Below are positions 8,197-15,941 of a DNA stretch of 44,465 bases, one piece after another. This DNA comes from Sphingopyxis sp. HIX (GTDB lineage: Bacteria; Pseudomonadota; Alphaproteobacteria; Sphingomonadales; Sphingomonadaceae), in the NCBI RefSeq assembly GCF_001468285.1, contig NZ_LNSB01000046.1, positions 1 through 44,465 on the forward strand, in the 5' to 3' direction. How positions within the stretch are numbered: position 1 is the stretch's first letter; each line of letters begins with the position of its first letter. The notes beneath the pieces were generated by a model. It ran no database searches and was not told the DNA's origin. It was given only the letters and a program-made list of their open reading frames with translations. The position numbers and the translations under genes were made by a program.

Positions 8197-9447
8197 TCAG
8201 GCCAGCTCGACGGTGGTCACCATATACCCCGCCTCGCGCAGCGCCGCGACGAGGCTGTCGAGATGCTCGCGGTCGCGCGCCTCGCACTCGATGTCGGTGA
8301 TCAGCCCCTTCGCCGGCAAGGTCGTGAAGATCCGCTGGTGATAGATTTCGATGATGTTGACCTGCTTCTCGTCGAACAGCTTCATCACCTTGAACAAGGC
8401 GCCCGGCCGGTCCTGCAGCCGTATGCGCAGCCGCGCGATGCGGCCCGAGCGCGCGAGGTCGCGCAGCAGCACATTCGCCAGCAGCCGCGTGTCGATATTG
8501 CCGCCGGTCAGCACCAGGCCGACCTTACGCCCCTTGAACTCCTCGGGATGCGCGAGCATCGCCGCGAGCCCCGCGGCGCCCGCGCCCTCGACCACGGTCT
8601 TCTCGATCTGCAGCAGCAGGCTCACCGCGCGCTCAAGGTGCCGCTCGGCGACCAGCACGATATCGTCGTTGAGCTCGGCGACGAGCTTGCGGGTGTAAGA
8701 CCCCGGCTCCTTCACCGCGATGCCCTCGGCCAGCGTGTCGCCCTCGCACGCCATGTCGACGCCGTTGAGTTCGGCGTACATCGACGGATAAAGCTCGGCC
8801 TGCACGCCCACGAGGCGCATGTCGTTCTTGATCCCGCGCGCCGCGGTGCCCATGCCCGCGAGCAGCCCGCCGCCGCCGATCGGCACGATCAGCGTATCGA
8901 GCTCGGGCACGTCCTCGAGCATCTCGAGCGCCACCGTCCCCTGCCCCGCCGCGACGTGCGGATGGTCGAAGGGATGGACGAAGGTCAGGGAGCGCTCGAC
9001 TTCCAGCACGCGCGCATGCGCATAGGCATCGTCGAAGGTCTCGCCGTGCAGCACGATCGTCGCGCCGTGGCTCGCCGTCTGCGACACCTTCACCTGCGGC
9101 GTCGTGCTCGGCATCACGATGGTGACGGGCACGCCGAGGCGCTTGCCATGATAGGCCAGCCCCTGCGCATGATTGCCCGCCGACGCCGCGATGGCGCCGC
9201 GCGCCTTCGCCTCGTCGTCGAGCAGCAGCAGCGCGTTGAGCGCCCCGCGCTCCTTGTAGGCCGCGGTGAACTGGAGGTTCTCGAACTTCAGCCACACCTC
9301 GGCACCGACCAGCTCCGACAGCGTCTGCGAATGCAGCGTCGGCGTCCGCACGACCGCGCCCTCAATTCGCCCCGCCGCCGCGCGCACATCGTCCAATGTG
9401 ATCGCCGGAAGCTCGGCGGCGGGGGTCAGGATGAGTTGATCGGTCAT
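8197..9447 (-). CDS. ilvA: Threonine ammonia-lyase (threonine dehydratase) with C-terminal ACT domain
   Basis: This is a 416-residue PLP enzyme converting threonine to 2-oxobutanoate and ammonia, the entry to isoleucine synthesis. The PLP-binding Lys65 sits in FTAAYKERGA, the substrate loop is ASAGNHAQG (88-96) and the phosphate-binding Gly loop is GGGGLLAGM (191-199). After about residue 335 an ACT-like domain (RLQDRPGALFKVMKLFDEK) suggests amino-acid feedback control. Its size and single ACT domain match the shorter catabolic/biosynthetic form rather than the ~510-residue E. coli IlvA, so tdcB-like naming is possible. Start chosen at MTDQLILTPAAELP; a longer upstream open frame lacks coding character. 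It is divergent from the dehydrogenase gene at 9505. Confidence 0.93.
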   Translation of the reverse strand: MTDQLILTPAAELPAITLDDVRAAAGRIEGAVVRTPTLHSQTLSELVGAEVWLKFENLQFTAAYKERGALNALLLLDDEAKARGAIAASAGNHAQGLAYHGKRLGVPVTIVMPSTTPQVKVSQTASHGATIVLHGETFDDAYAHARVLEVERSLTFVHPFDHPHVAAGQGTVALEMLEDVPELDTLIVPIGGGGLLAGMGTAARGIKNDMRLVGVQAELYPSMYAELNGVDMACEGDTLAEGIAVKEPGSYTRKLVAELNDDIVLVAERHLERAVSLLLQIEKTVVEGAGAAGLAAMLAHPEEFKGRKVGLVLTGGNIDTRLLANVLLRDLARSGRIARLRIRLQDRPGALFKVMKLFDEKQVNIIEIYHQRIFTTLPAKGLITDIECEARDREHLDSLVAALREAGYMVTTVELA

Positions 9448-9504
9448 GATGTTCGGCGCCCTAGCCCATCTGGCGCATGAAGCAAACAATGCTATGGACC
9501 CGAT

Positions 9505-10383
9505 ATGAGCGAACAGAAATTGCGCATCAGCTTCCTCGGCATCGGCGTCATGGGCGGACCGATGGCCGGCCATCTCGCCAAGGCAGGGCACGACCTCACC
9601 GTCTACAACCGCACCCGCGCCAAGTCCGACACCTGGGTCGGCCAACACGGCGGGCGCGCGGTCGCGACCCCCGCCGAGGCCGCCGACGGCGCCGATGTCG
9701 TGATCACCTGCGTCGGCAACGACGACGACCTCGCGCAGGTCACGCTCGGCCGCGACGGCGCCTTTCGCGCGATGAAGCGCGGCGCCTTGTTCATCGACCA
9801 CACCACCGTCTCCGCGCGCATCGCACGCCAGCTGTCGGTCGAGGCCGAGGAGCCCGGGCTGCTCGTCGTCGACGCCCCCGTCTCGGGCGGCGAGGCCGGC
9901 GCACAGAACGGCACGCTCTCGATCATGTGCGGCGGGCGCAAGGCGGCGTTCGAGGCGGCCGCGCCGATCATGCAGGCCTATGCCGCGCGCATGGTCCATA
10001 TCGGCGGCCCCGGCGCGGGGCAGACGACCAAGATGGTCAACCAGATCGCGATCGCCGGCGTGCTCCAGGGCCTCTCCGAAGCGCTGCGCTTCGCCCAGGC
10101 GTCGAAACTCGACACCGACAAGGTGTTCGAAGCCGTCTCGGGCGGCGCCGCGGCAAGCTGGCAGATGCTCAACCGCTGGGGCACGATGGCGAAGGACGAA
10201 TTCGACTTCGGCTTCGCGGTCGACTGGATGCGCAAGGACCTCGGCCTCGCGATCGACGAAGCGCGCGTCAACGGCGCGACGCTGCCATTGGCGGCCATGG
10301 TCGACCAATATTATGCCGACGTGCAGAAACTCGGCAACGGCCGCCGCGACACCAGCTCGCTCGTGACGAGGCTGCCGAAGTGA
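9505..10383 (+). CDS. NAD(P)-dependent beta-hydroxyacid dehydrogenase (3-hydroxyisobutyrate dehydrogenase family)
   Basis: This 292-residue protein has the Rossmann motif FLGIGVMGGPMAGHLAKAG (residues 10-28), the substrate loop DAPVSGGEAGAQNGTL (123-138) and the catalytic Lys176 in GAGQTTKMVNQ. The C-terminal helical domain (LGLAIDEARVNGATLPLAAM) is also typical. Enzymes of this family oxidise 3-hydroxyisobutyrate, tartronate semialdehyde, 6-phosphogluconate-like or related substrates. NRTRAKSD after the second strand would favour NADP over NAD, but that is inference. It is divergent from ilvA, so a branched-chain amino-acid link is possible, and is followed by a family B repeat. Confidence 0.9.
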   Translation: MSEQKLRISFLGIGVMGGPMAGHLAKAGHDLTVYNRTRAKSDTWVGQHGGRAVATPAEAADGADVVITCVGNDDDLAQVTLGRDGAFRAMKRGALFIDHTTVSARIARQLSVEAEEPGLLVVDAPVSGGEAGAQNGTLSIMCGGRKAAFEAAAPIMQAYAARMVHIGGPGAGQTTKMVNQIAIAGVLQGLSEALRFAQASKLDTDKVFEAVSGGAAASWQMLNRWGTMAKDEFDFGFAVDWMRKDLGLAIDEARVNGATLPLAAMVDQYYADVQKLGNGRRDTSSLVTRLPK

Positions 10384-10400
10384 GCGCGCGCAAAACCCAT

Positions 10401-10558
10401 CCCCTCCCGAAATCGGGAGGGGCAGCGAAACTTGGTCCGGCGCAGCCGGGCCTAGTTGCAGCGGGGTGGGCATCCGCCGCCCGCGCCATGCTGCCCACCC
10501 CGCTGCGACTAGCGAGCAAGCTCGCAAGTCTCGCTGCCCCTCCCGTTTACGGGAGGGG
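10401..10558. repeat. ~155-bp palindromic element (family B), copy 2
   Basis: This element matches 8042-8191 in plan: end hairpins CCCTCCCGAAATCGGGAGGG and CCCTCCCGTTTACGGGAGGG, a GGGGTGGGC/CCCACCCC centre, and inner hairpins GGTCCGGCGCAGCCGGGCC (left) and GCGAGCAAGCTCGC (right). The loops and inner stems differ from copy 1, yet pairing is kept. The right arm is read through by the amidohydrolase gene and seems to supply its start codon and first ~24 residues. Confidence 0.9.
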
Positions 10559-12194
10559 GCTGTTAGCCATCGCCGCGCTCGCCATCGCCGCCCCCGCGCA
10601 CGCCGACACGCTCGTCGACAATGTCAACGGCATCACGCTCGATGCCGACGGCAAGCTCGTCCGCTTCACCGGCCTCCTCATCGGCAGCGACGGCAAGGTC
10701 AAGCAATTGCTCGACCGCAAGGACAAGCGCCCCGAACGCCCCGACTTCAAGGAAGACGGCAAGGGCCGCACCCTCATCCCCGGCCTCATCGATGCGCACG
10801 GCCATGTCATGGGGCTCGGCTTCTCGCTGATGCTGCTCGATCTCAGCGACACCAATTCGCTCGAGGAGGCGCAGGCTGCGATCCGCAAATATGCCGCCGA
10901 AAATCCCGAAATGGCGTGGATCATCGGGCGCGGCTGGAACCAGGAAAAATGGGGCCTCGGCCGTTTCCCGACCGCCGCCGACCTCGACGCCGTGGTTCCC
11001 GACCGCGCGGTGTGGCTCGAACGCGTCGACGGCCACGCCGGCTGGGCCAACACGGCGGCGATGACTGCGGCCAAAGTCACCGCGGCCAGCAAGTCGCCCG
11101 AAGGCGGCCGTATCGAAATGGCGGGCGGCAAGCCGAGCGGTGTCTTCGTCGACGCCGCGATGAGCCTCGTCGACAAGGCCAAGCCGAAGCCGCTCGCGCG
11201 CGACGTCGATCGCGCGCTCTATCTGGCGCAGCAGAAATTGCTCGCACAGGGCATCACGACGATCGCCGACATGGGCACGACGATCGAGGAGTGGCAGGCC
11301 TATCGCCGCGCCGGCGACAAGAAACAGCTCGCGGTGCGGATCATCAGCTACGGCGGCGACATCGACAATATGGCGCTGATCGCGGGCGGCGAGCCGACCC
11401 CCTGGCTCTACGACGACCGCCTCCGCATGGTCGGGGTGAAGCTCTATCTCGACGGCGCCCTGGGCTCGCGCGGCGCCTGGCTCAAGGCGCCCTACGCCGA
11501 CGCGCCCGGCCAGAAGGGCCTCCCCCTCCTCACCCCCGCGCAGCTCCGCAACAAGATGGTCCGCGCCTCGATGGACAAGTTCCAGGTCGCAATCCACGCG
11601 ATCGGCGACGCCGCCAATGCCGAGGCGCTGTCGGCGATCGAGGACCTCGGCCGCGATCTCCCTGGCGAGCGCCGCTGGCGCATCGAACATGCACAGGTCA
11701 TCGACCCCGCCGACATCCCGCGCTTCGGGCAGAACAAGGTCATCGCCTCGATGCAGCCGATCCACCAGCCGTCGGACCGGCTGATGGCCGAAGCGCGCCT
11801 CGGCGCCGAGCGGCTGAAGGGCGCTTATGCCTGGCGCAGCCTCTCGGCCGCGGGCGCGCGCCTCGCCTTCGGCTCCGACGTCCCGGTCGAGAGCGCCAAC
11901 CCCTTCGCCGGGATCGCCGCCGCCATCTCGCGCACCGACGCCGCGGGCCAGCCCTTCGGCGGCTGGCGCCCCGAGGAAGCGGTGAACCGCGAGACCGCGC
12001 TCGACGGCTTCACGCGCACCGCCGCCTTCGCCGGTTTCGCCGAGGACCGCATCGGCACGCTGATGCCCGGCATGCGCGCCGACTTCCTGATCGTCGAGAG
12101 CGACCCGATGCTCGCAGGGCCCGACGAGATCCGCCGCATGGTGCCGCTCGAAACCTGGATCGGCGGCTATCGCTATTACAAGAAGGGCGGCTGA
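10488..12194 (+). CDS. Amidohydrolase family protein (YtcJ-like metal-dependent hydrolase), exported
   Basis: From ATG 10488 the protein is 568 residues. Metal-site motifs are LIDAHGHVMG, the Lys-containing strand GVKLYLDGALGSRGAWL, FQVAIHAIGDAANAEAL, WRIEHAQVID and LAFGSDVPVESANPFAG, the usual order in amidohydrolase family 3. A signal peptide core (LLAIAALAIAAPAHA) precedes the mature protein. The start is uncertain: ATG 10488 lies inside the family B repeat, so residues 1-24 are repeat-encoded, while CTG 10560 sits right after the repeat's GGGAGGGGG, which could act as a ribosome binding site. Family members deacylate N-acyl amino compounds; the substrate is unknown. The mannose-6-phosphate isomerase gene starts 4 bases after the stop. 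Confidence 0.87.
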   Translation: MLPTPLRLASKLASLAAPPVYGRGLLAIAALAIAAPAHADTLVDNVNGITLDADGKLVRFTGLLIGSDGKVKQLLDRKDKRPERPDFKEDGKGRTLIPGLIDAHGHVMGLGFSLMLLDLSDTNSLEEAQAAIRKYAAENPEMAWIIGRGWNQEKWGLGRFPTAADLDAVVPDRAVWLERVDGHAGWANTAAMTAAKVTAASKSPEGGRIEMAGGKPSGVFVDAAMSLVDKAKPKPLARDVDRALYLAQQKLLAQGITTIADMGTTIEEWQAYRRAGDKKQLAVRIISYGGDIDNMALIAGGEPTPWLYDDRLRMVGVKLYLDGALGSRGAWLKAPYADAPGQKGLPLLTPAQLRNKMVRASMDKFQVAIHAIGDAANAEALSAIEDLGRDLPGERRWRIEHAQVIDPADIPRFGQNKVIASMQPIHQPSDRLMAEARLGAERLKGAYAWRSLSAAGARLAFGSDVPVESANPFAGIAAAISRTDAAGQPFGGWRPEEAVNRETALDGFTRTAAFAGFAEDRIGTLMPGMRADFLIVESDPMLAGPDEIRRMVPLETWIGGYRYYKKGG

Positions 12195-12198
12195 CCCG

Positions 12199-13029
12199 GT
12201 GAGCGCCACCCGCCTGATCCCGCGCCGCGTCGCCAAGCCCTGGGGCCGCGACGACATCGGGCCGCTCTTTGACGCGGGCGGCGAAAGGATCGGCGAGATC
12301 TGGTTCGAGCTTCCCGCGGGCTCGCCGGAGCCCGCGCTGCTCGTCAAATATCTCTTCACCTCCGAAGCGCTGTCGGTGCAAGTCCACCCCGACGACGCGC
12401 AAGCCCATGCGATCGGCGCGCGGCAGGGCAAGGAGGAGGCCTGGCTCGTCCTCGACGCCGCCGACGCCGCGGTGATCGGCCTCGGCCTCGAACAGCGGGT
12501 ATCGCCCGAGCAGCTCCGCGCGGCCGCGCTCGACGGCAGCATCGAGGATATCATCGACTGGAAACCCGTCGCCCCCGGCGATCATTTCCACGTCACGCCC
12601 GGCACGATCCACGCGATCGGCGGCGGCCTGTCGCTGATCGAGGTGCAGCAATATGCCGACATCACCTACCGCCTCTACGATTACGGCCGCCCGCGCGAGC
12701 TCCATTTGGACGAAGCCATGGCCTGCGCCGAGGCGGGCCCCTATCTCACCGCCAATCTGCGCACGCCGGTCGCGGTCGGCATCGACCGCCTCGTGGGCGG
12801 CCCCAAATTCGCGCTGATCGACGCACAGTGCGACGACTTCGCCGCGCTCCCCGATCTCGGCGCCCACGGCCCCGTCTGGTTCATCCCGGTTGAAGGCAGC
12901 GGCCGGATCGACGGGCAGCCCTGGCAGCCGGGCGAATGCTGGCTCCTGAACGACGCCGCCAACCTCGCCGCGCTCGGCGGCAGCGGCCGCGCGCTGATCG
13001 CATGGACGACGGGAGGGCCGACGACATGA
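12199..13029 (+). CDS. manA: Class I mannose-6-phosphate isomerase
   Basis: This 276-residue protein from a GTG start interconverts mannose 6-phosphate and fructose 6-phosphate, feeding GDP-mannose and exopolysaccharide synthesis. Zinc-site motifs of the cupin core are visible: SVQVHPDDAQAH (Gln and His), KEEAWLVLDA (Glu) and TPGTIHAIGGGLSLIEVQQYAD (His). The N-terminus AKPWGRDDIG matches class I enzymes. It is shorter than ~390-residue E. coli ManA because the helical insertion is missing, as in Bacillus-type enzymes. It follows the amidohydrolase by 4 bases and overlaps the FAD oxidoreductase by ATGA, so all three probably share an mRNA. Confidence 0.9.
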   Translation: MSATRLIPRRVAKPWGRDDIGPLFDAGGERIGEIWFELPAGSPEPALLVKYLFTSEALSVQVHPDDAQAHAIGARQGKEEAWLVLDAADAAVIGLGLEQRVSPEQLRAAALDGSIEDIIDWKPVAPGDHFHVTPGTIHAIGGGLSLIEVQQYADITYRLYDYGRPRELHLDEAMACAEAGPYLTANLRTPVAVGIDRLVGGPKFALIDAQCDDFAALPDLGAHGPVWFIPVEGSGRIDGQPWQPGECWLLNDAANLAALGGSGRALIAWTTGGPTT

Positions 13030-14420
13030 CCCCCCGCCGCACGCTCCTCGCCGGCCTCGCTGCGCTCCCCGTCGCCACAGCCGCCGCGGCGGCCGAACGC
13101 AAGGAGCGCAAATCGAAGAAGCGCAAGGGCGCCAAGCCCACCGTCCAGCATGTCGACGTCGCGGTGATCGGCGCCGGCGTCTTCGGCGCCTGGACCGCCT
13201 GGCACCTGCTCCGCGCCGGCAAGTCGGTGCGCCTCTTCGACGCCTATGGCGCCGGCCATGTCCGCTCCTCCTCGGGCGGCGAGAGCCGCGTCATCCGCAT
13301 GGGCTATGGCGCCGACACCATCTATTCGGAGATGGCGCGCGAATCGCTCGGGCTCTGGAAAACCCTCTCCGACACCGCCAGCGCCCCGATCTTCCACAAC
13401 ACCGGCGTCCTCTGGTTCGCACCATCGGGCGATACCTATACCCAGCAGTCGCTCGCCTGGCTCCAGGCGAACCGCGTCGGCCACGAACATGGCGACGTGA
13501 GCTGGCTCCAGAACAAGTACCGCCAGATCCAGTTCTACCAGGGCGAGACCGGCATCCTCGAGACCGAGACCGGCGCGCTGATCGCGAGCCGCGGCGTGCA
13601 GGAGGTGATCGCCGACGCGCAGATCAAGGTCGAGCCCGTGGTCATGCCCGCGCCTTTGCTGTCGAAGAAGATCCAGCGCCACACGCTCCCCGATGGCGGC
13701 ACGGCGGACCATCTCGTCTATTGCTGCGGGCCCTGGCTCGCCGAACTCTTCCCGCAGCAATTGATGAACAAGATCGTCGCGACGCGGCAGGAGGTCTATC
13801 ATTTCGGCGCGGCGCAGGGCGATACGCGCTTCGCGCCGCCGAACCTCCCGGTCTGGGCCGATTTCAACAACGGCCGCATCGTCTATGGCATCCCCGACCT
13901 CGAGGGTGCGGGGTTCAAGATCGCGATCGACGTGCATGGCCCGGTGGTCGACCCCGACACGCAGGATCGCGCGCTCAGCCCCGCGGGCATCGCCGAAGCG
14001 CGCGCCTATGTCGCCCGCCGCTTCCCTGGCCTCGCGACCGCGCCGCTGATCGGCGGGCGCGTCTGCCAATATGAGAACAGCTCGAACGGCGACTATCTGA
14101 TCGACCGCTTCCCCGGCCAGCCGCACGTCTGGCTCGTCGGCGGCGGATCGGGCCACGGCTTCAAGAACGGCCCCGCGGTCGGCAAGCGCGTCGCCGCGCA
14201 TATCCTCGACGAAAATCTCGCGATCGAACCGCGCTTCAGCTTCGCGAGCAAGGGCACCGTCGCGGCGGTCCCCCTCCCCACCCGCTACGCGGCAGGGAGG
14301 ATTACTCACCCCGCCACCTCGCTCTTCTTCCCGACCCCGCCCCAATCGATATTCCGCGTCATGTACATCACGCCCGCCAGCGCGAAGAACATCAGCACCG
14401 ACCCGATCAGCAGCGAATAG
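13026..14420 (+). CDS. FAD-dependent oxidoreductase (DAO/sarcosine-oxidase-like), with altered C-terminus
   Basis: This 464-residue protein starts with a Tat-like signal (TPRRTLLAGLAALPVATAAAAA), followed by a basic ERKERKSKKRKG linker. The dinucleotide-binding motif is VAVIGAGVFGAWTAWHLLRAG (about 39-59), and YGAGHVRSSSGGESRVIRMGYG is the usual MSOX/SolA-type follow-up. The C-terminal FAD contact is HVWLVGGGSGHGFKNGPAVG. Such enzymes oxidise secondary amines or N-methyl amino acids to H2O2; the substrate is unknown. From codon ~411 the frame runs into a family C repeat remnant (14256-14304), then 115 bases antisense to creD, so the last ~54 residues look acquired and not native. The start overlaps the upstream stop (ATGA). 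Confidence 0.88.
   Translation: MTPRRTLLAGLAALPVATAAAAAERKERKSKKRKGAKPTVQHVDVAVIGAGVFGAWTAWHLLRAGKSVRLFDAYGAGHVRSSSGGESRVIRMGYGADTIYSEMARESLGLWKTLSDTASAPIFHNTGVLWFAPSGDTYTQQSLAWLQANRVGHEHGDVSWLQNKYRQIQFYQGETGILETETGALIASRGVQEVIADAQIKVEPVVMPAPLLSKKIQRHTLPDGGTADHLVYCCGPWLAELFPQQLMNKIVATRQEVYHFGAAQGDTRFAPPNLPVWADFNNGRIVYGIPDLEGAGFKIAIDVHGPVVDPDTQDRALSPAGIAEARAYVARRFPGLATAPLIGGRVCQYENSSNGDYLIDRFPGQPHVWLVGGGSGHGFKNGPAVGKRVAAHILDENLAIEPRFSFASKGTVAAVPLPTRYAAGRITHPATSLFFPTPPQSIFRVMYITPASAKNISTDPISSE
14256..14304. repeat. Fossil half-copy of the family C palindromic element
   Basis: The run GGTCCCCCTCCCCA, then a small hairpin CCGCTACGCGG, then CAGGGAGGATTA matches the right ends of the elements at 17541-17693 and 19585-19770. 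The left half is missing. It lies inside the 3' end of the FAD oxidoreductase and stops one base before the creD stop codon (14306-14308). Confidence 0.75.
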
Positions 14421-15805
14421 GCCTCGAGGTTCAGCAGCACGTACAGCAGCGCATAGAGCCCGACGAGCATCGCCGCCAGGAAACGCGCGCGCTTCCAGCT
14501 CTTGAGCACCGCCGCGCTGTAGAAGGTCAAAAGTCCGATGATCCCTGCCGACGCGAGCAGATAGGCCGGCGTGAAGCCGATCACCTCGGCGAACGCCAGC
14601 AGCAGCACGAAGAACAGCACCAGCGCCACCCCGGTCAGCAGATATTCGGCCGCCGCGACGCGCGCCCCGCCGATCACGTCGAACATCAGGAAGGCGACGA
14701 AGGTGAAGCCGATGAACAGGAAGCCATATTTGATGCTGCGGTCGACCTGGCTGTAGAGGTCGACGGGCTCGATCAGGCTGATCGCGATCGCTTTCGCGGT
14801 GCCGCCCGACACCTCGCTCGCCCCGCCATCGGCGGTGGCCACGACCGCTTCGGTCACGATCGCGTCCGCATATTCCTCGCGCCCGCCGCCATAGCGCACC
14901 TGCGGCGCCGCGAGGTCGCCCGTCAGCAGTTGCGCCTGCCCCAGCGCCAGGTTCGAGATCGCATAGCTCGCGCTGAAGCCGTCGCCGCCGATCACGCGCT
15001 TCACCGGCAGGAAATCGCCGCCGAAGCTGGGGTTCGGCCAGCTCGACTTCACCGTCCAGCGCGTATCGACCCCGCGCGGAACCAGCCGGAAATCGCCCAG
15101 CCCGCGCACCCCGATCCGGTAATCGACCTTCATCGGCGCGCCGCCGGTCCAGTCGACGAAGGCGAAGGCCCCCGAATTATTCGTCGAGAGCAGCCCCTTG
15201 CCCGGCTTCAGCGGCACCGCGACGCCGTTCACCGCCAGGCTGTTGCCGTCGACCAGCCCACGCGCGTCGCTGACCCCCAGCCGCACCTCGGCGCGGTCGA
15301 GCAACAGCGCCTCGCGCGCGACGCCGTAGCGCGCGATATCGGCGGGCAGCACGAAATTCGCGCTCCCCGCGATCTGGCTTTCATAGACGACGGTCTCGTA
15401 AATCGCCTTCTTGCGCTTCTCGGGCTTGATCACGACGTCGGCCTTGTTCGCCTCGGGCGAGAGGTACAGGCTGCGGATCGTCTCGACCGTCCGCGTCACG
15501 TCGCGGCCATTCTCGGTCACCGTCTGCTCTTCGGTCGCGCGGTACGGGATCACGATCACCGGCCCGGCGATCGTCTGCTGCCCGCCCCAGCCCTGCCCGA
15601 TCGACTGCTGCGCGGTCTCGGCCTGCTGCTGGCGATCCCACAGCAGCCCATAGACCATCAGCAACGGCACCATCAGCGCGACCGCGATCAGCACCGCAAT
15701 GACGAGCTTCATCCCGGGGCTGCGCTCGCGCTTCTCGGCCTCGCCCCACGGCGAGGGCGGAACGGGCGGCACGGTGGGGGATGCAGGGGAAGACGGCGAC
15801 GGCAT
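14306..15805 (-). CDS. creD: Cell envelope integrity protein CreD (inner membrane)
   Basis: This 499-residue protein starts at MPSPSSPASPTV with AAGGAA upstream (ATG 15805). A Pro/Ser-rich cytoplasmic N-terminus leads to a first membrane helix (KLVIAVLIAVALMVPLLMVYGLLW, about 33-56). A large soluble domain follows, with IAGPVIVIPYR and SLYLSPEANKADV as in CreD. About six C-terminal helices follow (GFLFIGFTFVAFLMFDVIGG through SLLIGSVLMFFALAGVMYM). In enterobacteria creD belongs to the CreBC regulon and affects envelope integrity and beta-lactam response; no creBC genes are in the window, so control here is unknown. It is divergent from the TIR gene, and its 3' end overlaps the FAD oxidoreductase. 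Confidence 0.92.
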   Translation of the reverse strand: MPSPSSPASPTVPPVPPSPWGEAEKRERSPGMKLVIAVLIAVALMVPLLMVYGLLWDRQQQAETAQQSIGQGWGGQQTIAGPVIVIPYRATEEQTVTENGRDVTRTVETIRSLYLSPEANKADVVIKPEKRKKAIYETVVYESQIAGSANFVLPADIARYGVAREALLLDRAEVRLGVSDARGLVDGNSLAVNGVAVPLKPGKGLLSTNNSGAFAFVDWTGGAPMKVDYRIGVRGLGDFRLVPRGVDTRWTVKSSWPNPSFGGDFLPVKRVIGGDGFSASYAISNLALGQAQLLTGDLAAPQVRYGGGREEYADAIVTEAVVATADGGASEVSGGTAKAIAISLIEPVDLYSQVDRSIKYGFLFIGFTFVAFLMFDVIGGARVAAAEYLLTGVALVLFFVLLLAFAEVIGFTPAYLLASAGIIGLLTFYSAAVLKSWKRARFLAAMLVGLYALLYVLLNLEAYSLLIGSVLMFFALAGVMYMTRNIDWGGVGKKSEVAG

Positions 15806-15941
15806 GGGGGAATTCCTTTCGCTCAACTCATCGACAGAAATAAACGGTTCGTCGATGTCGTCAAGCGGCTTGCGATGCGCCGCGGGGCTGCTATCGCTGG
15901 CGCAGGATCGCGACACAAAGGGACAGAAGGTTGCGACGGCC

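Noticed and set aside
9477..10487. N-terminal extension of the amidohydrolase frame back to 9477
   Set aside because: This stretch is the out-of-frame shadow of the beta-hydroxyacid dehydrogenase, with Arg-rich low-complexity translation.
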